8,210 nt of DNA, from positions 1-8,210 of the forward strand of contig JAEWWC010000154.1 in NCBI GenBank assembly GCA_023396555.1, read 5' to 3'. Within the stretch, counting starts at the first letter, position 1. Every line of letters starts with the position of its first letter. This document shows, one piece after another, positions 4,805 through 8,210 of this stretch. The notes under the pieces were generated by a model, which saw nothing but the letters and a program-made list of their open reading frames with translations, made no database searches and was not told the DNA's origin. The position numbers and the translations under genes are program-made. This DNA is from Bacillota bacterium (GTDB lineage Bacteria; Bacillota; Clostridia; Christensenellales; SZUA-584).

Positions 4805-7800
4805 ATGAGCATTATCAAAAAGATCAGCCTGCTGCTGGCGGCTGTGATATGCGGCATGATACTGGGGTTCTGGGCGCTGGACCTGAGCGAAAGCTTTGAG
4901 CCGAAGTATCTGCTGGCTGTATTGAATACGGTGTTCATCGGTGCTGCAAACCTGCTGGTGTTTTTCCTGTGCGCCCGGACCTATCTGAAGACGGGCTTTA
5001 TCAGTGCGGGCCTGATGGCTGCCGCTACGCTGATCATGGGTCTGGGGTCCATATTCTCCGGATGGATGAGTTACATTCCCCGCGGCATGAACATATACTC
5101 CACGGTGTTCAATATCAACGCGCTGGTGGCCTCTGTGCTTCACCTGGGCGCGGCATTTCGGGAGCACCGGGACAGAGCCAGTGGCGCTCCGGCGAAATAT
5201 GCGCCGGTCAAGATGGCAGTGCTTATTGCGGGCAGCTGCGGCTTCATAATATTTGTAACGGCTGGAGCTGTCTACGGCTTTCTGCCGCCTTTTTTTGAGG
5301 GGGGCGGCTATACATCCCTTCGCACTGTGACGGTATTTGTCGCCAGCGCAGTCCATTTGTCAGCGTCTGTTGCGCTGGTTAAAAGCTATCAGCGCAACAA
5401 GCAAAATCATCTGTTCTGGTATTCGCTGTCCATGCTGATGTTTTCGTTCGGTCTGCTGGGCACTGGCCTGGAAACGATATCGGGCGGATTGGTGGACTGG
5501 GCCGGACGGCTGGCGCAGTACGCCAGCGGCGTATTCGCCTTTTTCGCGGCAACGGAGATACTGAAAGCCGCGCGGCGGCAGGGCGTGGGTGTGCCCGGCG
5601 CAATGTCCCGCTTTTTTGCGGAGGCGCCGCCTCTCTATCAGAACGTGCTGGAAACCTGCAGCTGCGCCATCGTCTCAGTGGATCAGGATTTTTGCATCGT
5701 CTATTTTAACCCCGAAGCAGAAGCGCTGTTTGGAACCACTCAGAAGCAGGTGCTGGGAACGCCCTTTGATACGTTTGTTGCGGACAAAGACAGCCGGCTG
5801 CTGCGGGACGATATGTCGGGTTTTGCAGGCAGCGGCATCAGCGGGCTTTCGGGTGGACTGACAGAAATCGTGGCCCGGGACAGTGCGGGGCGCGTCTTTC
5901 CCGCCGAAATTTCGGTATCCGCTTATGCTGCTGAACCGGGCTGTGTGTGCACGTATTTTATCCGTGACATCACGTCTCGCGTTAAAGCCCGGGCACTGGC
6001 GGAGCGGCAGACGGCTGCGCTGCTCGCCATCAACCGGATATATGATACCGCTGTGTTTTGCGAAACACCGGAGGAACTGGCGAAAACGTGCCTGGCTGTG
6101 GTCGAAGAGGTGACGGAAAGCAAAGCCAGCTTTATGGCTGAGCTGACGAAAAACGGAACGCTGCATGAAACAGCCTTCAGCGCCGCGACCGAAATGTTGA
6201 CCAATATGGATAAGAGAAGCAGTCACAACTTTGAGTCGGGCGAATTCCGGCTGCACGGCCTTTACGGGGCTGTTGTGCGCAGCGGCAGGGCGCTGCTGAC
6301 GAATGACCCGGCAGCGCATCCGGAATATGTCGGCGTGCCGGCAGGCCATATACCGCTCACCGCGTTTCTGGGTGTGCCCATATTCAACGAAGGGCGGCCC
6401 GTAGGGCTTATCGCCGTTGCCAACCGTAAGGGTGGCTACAGGAAACAGGATCAGGAGCTGCTTGAAGCGCTGGCCCCCACGATACTCGAGGTATGCATGC
6501 GCAAGAAAGCGGAGGTTTCCGCCCGCCACATTGCCTTTGAGCGGACGGTGCTGCTGTTGTCGCAGGAGTTCATCAACACGCCGCTGGACCGGTTGGACAG
6601 AGCCGTAAACAGCGCGATGGAACATATCGCGCAATATTGCGGCGCAGACAGATCCTCCATATACCTCTACGACTGGGGCGGGAAAGTGATACGGCGGCTG
6701 TATGGGTGGGACAGCGTGAAACACAGGCCGGCGGGCGAAAAGAGCAGCGTCATTCCTTTTGCGGATATACCCGAGATCATTGAACACCACTCAAAAGGGG
6801 AAACGCATTTTGTCAAAAGCATTGAGGATGTGCCGGCACTTAGCCCGTACCGGAAGACGATGCTGGCGCGCAACACACGCGCCACCGCCAATTTTCCCTT
6901 GGAGGCAAACGGAGCGGTGACAGGCATGCTGAGCCTCAGCACCGCAAAAAAGCCGATGAGCTGGAATGATGCGAAGATGGCGGCTGTCCAGATATTCTGC
7001 CAGATGATCATCAGCGTGCTGGCCCGCATTGACGAGGAGCAGGCTATCCGGGATGCGCGTGAAAGGGAAGAACAGCACGTCGACTTAGAACGAACGATGC
7101 TGCTGTTGGCTCAGAGCTTTATCAATACGCCCGTCGGCAAGTATAAAGATTCGATCATCAAGGCGCTGGGGATCATCGGCGGCAAGACCGATGCAGACCG
7201 GGTCACGATTTACCGCTTTGACTGGGAAGCAGGTGTGGCCCGGCACATGTACGAATGGGACCGGCTGCCCGAATATTACGCGGGGGATGAGCTGGCTGCC
7301 ATATCGATTGGCAATCTCGCGGAGGTGATTGAAAGTATCGAAAAGGGACATGCGTACATCCAGCGAAATTCGGACCCGCAGCATAAAGAGAGCAGCTTCA
7401 GTGTGATCACGGACATATCCGGATGCGCGTCCGGCATCGTTTTCCCGCTGTACAGAAACGGCAGCCTGTACGGCACGCTGGGGCTATCGGCGTATTCCGA
7501 TAAAATACCCTGTGCGGTTGACGGGATACTGGTCCGCATATTTTCTGAGATGGCTTCCAATATGCTGGAGAGGATCGACGCCACGCTGGCCCTTCAGGAA
7601 GCCAACGAGACCAACAGGATGATACTGGACTCCACATACGATGGCGTGGCGATGTTTGACCGCCATGGAGTCGTACTCAGTGCCGGCCGTGTTTTTGCCG
7701 CTCAATTCGGCAGAACGCCGGAGGAAATGGTGGGTATCCGGATGTCGGATTATACGCCGCCTGACCAGCTGAAAAACTTCGTAAAACACAGATCGGAGAG

Positions 7801-8210
7801 AGTTCAGCGCGTGCTTGAAACGGGGATTGCGGAGTCGTATGAGGACAACAGGGATGGCATATGGCTGGACACCCGCATATGCCCGGTGTTCAAAGATGGA
7901 CAGGTTGTGGCAGCCACAATGTTTTCCACCGATATCACGGACAGGAAAAAAGCCGAAGAAGAGGCGGCGCTCATTGCGGAACTGGAGATGCAGACCGAGC
8001 TCATGCAGCAAAGGGAAAACGATTATCTGGAAATGCTGGACGGTTCCACTGACGGGTCTTGGATATACGATATCCAGAAAGGTACAATACATTATTCGGA
8101 GCAGTGGATAAAACTGATCGGCATGGAACACATTCCGCCCGAAAAACGTTTGGCTTACGCGACCGAAATCCTGCTGCATCCGGACGACAGGGAAGCGGTA
8201 GCGGCTGCGC
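4805..8210 (+). CDS. Large membrane-bound PAS/GAF multi-domain sensor protein (3' end outside window)
   Basis: An open frame of 1135 codons with no stop, running off the window. Residues 1-255 hold about eight hydrophobic segments (near 7-24, 36-57, 65-87, 100-117, 135-160, 171-190, 204-222, 233-250), a MASE-like membrane sensor of uncertain class. PAS1 is about 277-395 (IVYFNPEAEALFG, ending RDITSR). GAF1 is about 406-568 (TAFLGVPIFNEGRPVGLIAVANR). Two GAF-like domains repeat in tandem, 578-743 and 760-925, each opening ERT(V/M)LLL(S/A)Q.FINTP. PAS2 is about 935-1050 (ending STDITDRKKAEEE), then a charged helical linker, then PAS3 from about 1074 (SWIYDI, LLHPDDRE). The output domain, most likely histidine kinase or GGDEF, is not in the window. 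GGAGGAG five to ten bases upstream fixes the start; an in-frame ATG at 4742 has no SD. Confidence 0.9.
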   Translation, partial: MSIIKKISLLLAAVICGMILGFWALDLSESFEPKYLLAVLNTVFIGAANLLVFFLCARTYLKTGFISAGLMAAATLIMGLGSIFSGWMSYIPRGMNIYSTVFNINALVASVLHLGAAFREHRDRASGAPAKYAPVKMAVLIAGSCGFIIFVTAGAVYGFLPPFFEGGGYTSLRTVTVFVASAVHLSASVALVKSYQRNKQNHLFWYSLSMLMFSFGLLGTGLETISGGLVDWAGRLAQYASGVFAFFAATEILKAARRQGVGVPGAMSRFFAEAPPLYQNVLETCSCAIVSVDQDFCIVYFNPEAEALFGTTQKQVLGTPFDTFVADKDSRLLRDDMSGFAGSGISGLSGGLTEIVARDSAGRVFPAEISVSAYAAEPGCVCTYFIRDITSRVKARALAERQTAALLAINRIYDTAVFCETPEELAKTCLAVVEEVTESKASFMAELTKNGTLHETAFSAATEMLTNMDKRSSHNFESGEFRLHGLYGAVVRSGRALLTNDPAAHPEYVGVPAGHIPLTAFLGVPIFNEGRPVGLIAVANRKGGYRKQDQELLEALAPTILEVCMRKKAEVSARHIAFERTVLLLSQEFINTPLDRLDRAVNSAMEHIAQYCGADRSSIYLYDWGGKVIRRLYGWDSVKHRPAGEKSSVIPFADIPEIIEHHSKGETHFVKSIEDVPALSPYRKTMLARNTRATANFPLEANGAVTGMLSLSTAKKPMSWNDAKMAAVQIFCQMIISVLARIDEEQAIRDAREREEQHVDLERTMLLLAQSFINTPVGKYKDSIIKALGIIGGKTDADRVTIYRFDWEAGVARHMYEWDRLPEYYAGDELAAISIGNLAEVIESIEKGHAYIQRNSDPQHKESSFSVITDISGCASGIVFPLYRNGSLYGTLGLSAYSDKIPCAVDGILVRIFSEMASNMLERIDATLALQEANETNRMILDSTYDGVAMFDRHGVVLSAGRVFAAQFGRTPEEMVGIRMSDYTPPDQLKNFVKHRSERVQRVLETGIAESYEDNRDGIWLDTRICPVFKDGQVVAATMFSTDITDRKKAEEEAALIAELEMQTELMQQRENDYLEMLDGSTDGSWIYDIQKGTIHYSEQWIKLIGMEHIPPEKRLAYATEILLHPDDREAVAAA

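Noticed and set aside
4736..5356. 206-residue minus-strand frame, and 5675-6790 (371 residues) and 7484-8179 (231 residues) minus-strand frames
   Set aside because: All lie opposite the continuous sensor frame, which has clear PAS and GAF domains; the antisense products have no recognisable domains.

Overview
The window looks like a GC-rich Bacillota genome, probably class Clostridia. The signs are strong Shine-Dalgarno (SD) sites, TATAAT -10 boxes, U-tract hairpin terminators, and a small-gene set (COG3981 acetyltransferase, nitroreductase, flavodoxin-fold reductase) common in gut and anaerobic Clostridia. Genus cannot be told from sequence alone.

Positions 1-1190 hold no convincing large protein gene. 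They hold a tandem array of four complete ~196-bp units (starting at 220, 417, 614 and 809) with a partial unit at each end. It is preceded by a hairpin-rich segment and followed by three hairpins and a strong intrinsic terminator. One hairpin keeps its position in every unit while its stem sequence changes on both sides, and several stems keep pairing only if G-U is allowed on the + strand. I read this as one large, ornate, + strand structured RNA whose 5' end lies before the window. I do not recognise the family. The units alternate in two types (A-B-A-B), and each carries a perfect AGGAGG followed 8 nt later by a seven-codon ATG...TAA frame.

Positions 1191-1460 hold a possible small transcript with its own promoter-like and terminator-like sequences and a doubtful Cys-rich 67-residue frame. 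Positions 1492-2811 are a two-gene operon: a GNAT acetyltransferase overlapping a class I SAM-dependent methyltransferase whose C-terminal end is broken by an apparent one-base deletion near 2672. A small Cys-rich protein follows at 2917-3120, and then an intergenic stretch of almost 300 bp.

Positions 3342-4654 are a flavoprotein pair: a nitroreductase and a flavodoxin-fold FMN reductase with four clustered cysteines. They have a promoter at the front and a terminator at the back and probably act together in NAD(P)H-dependent redox chemistry.

From 4805 to the window edge one reading frame stays open for 1135 codons without a stop. It encodes the N-terminal part of a very large membrane sensor: about eight membrane segments, PAS, GAF, two tandemly duplicated GAF-like domains, PAS, a linker, and the start of another PAS. 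Its output domain lies outside the window. A strong promoter and a structured leader precede it. Long frames on the opposite strand of this gene, and of the repeat array, are shadows.
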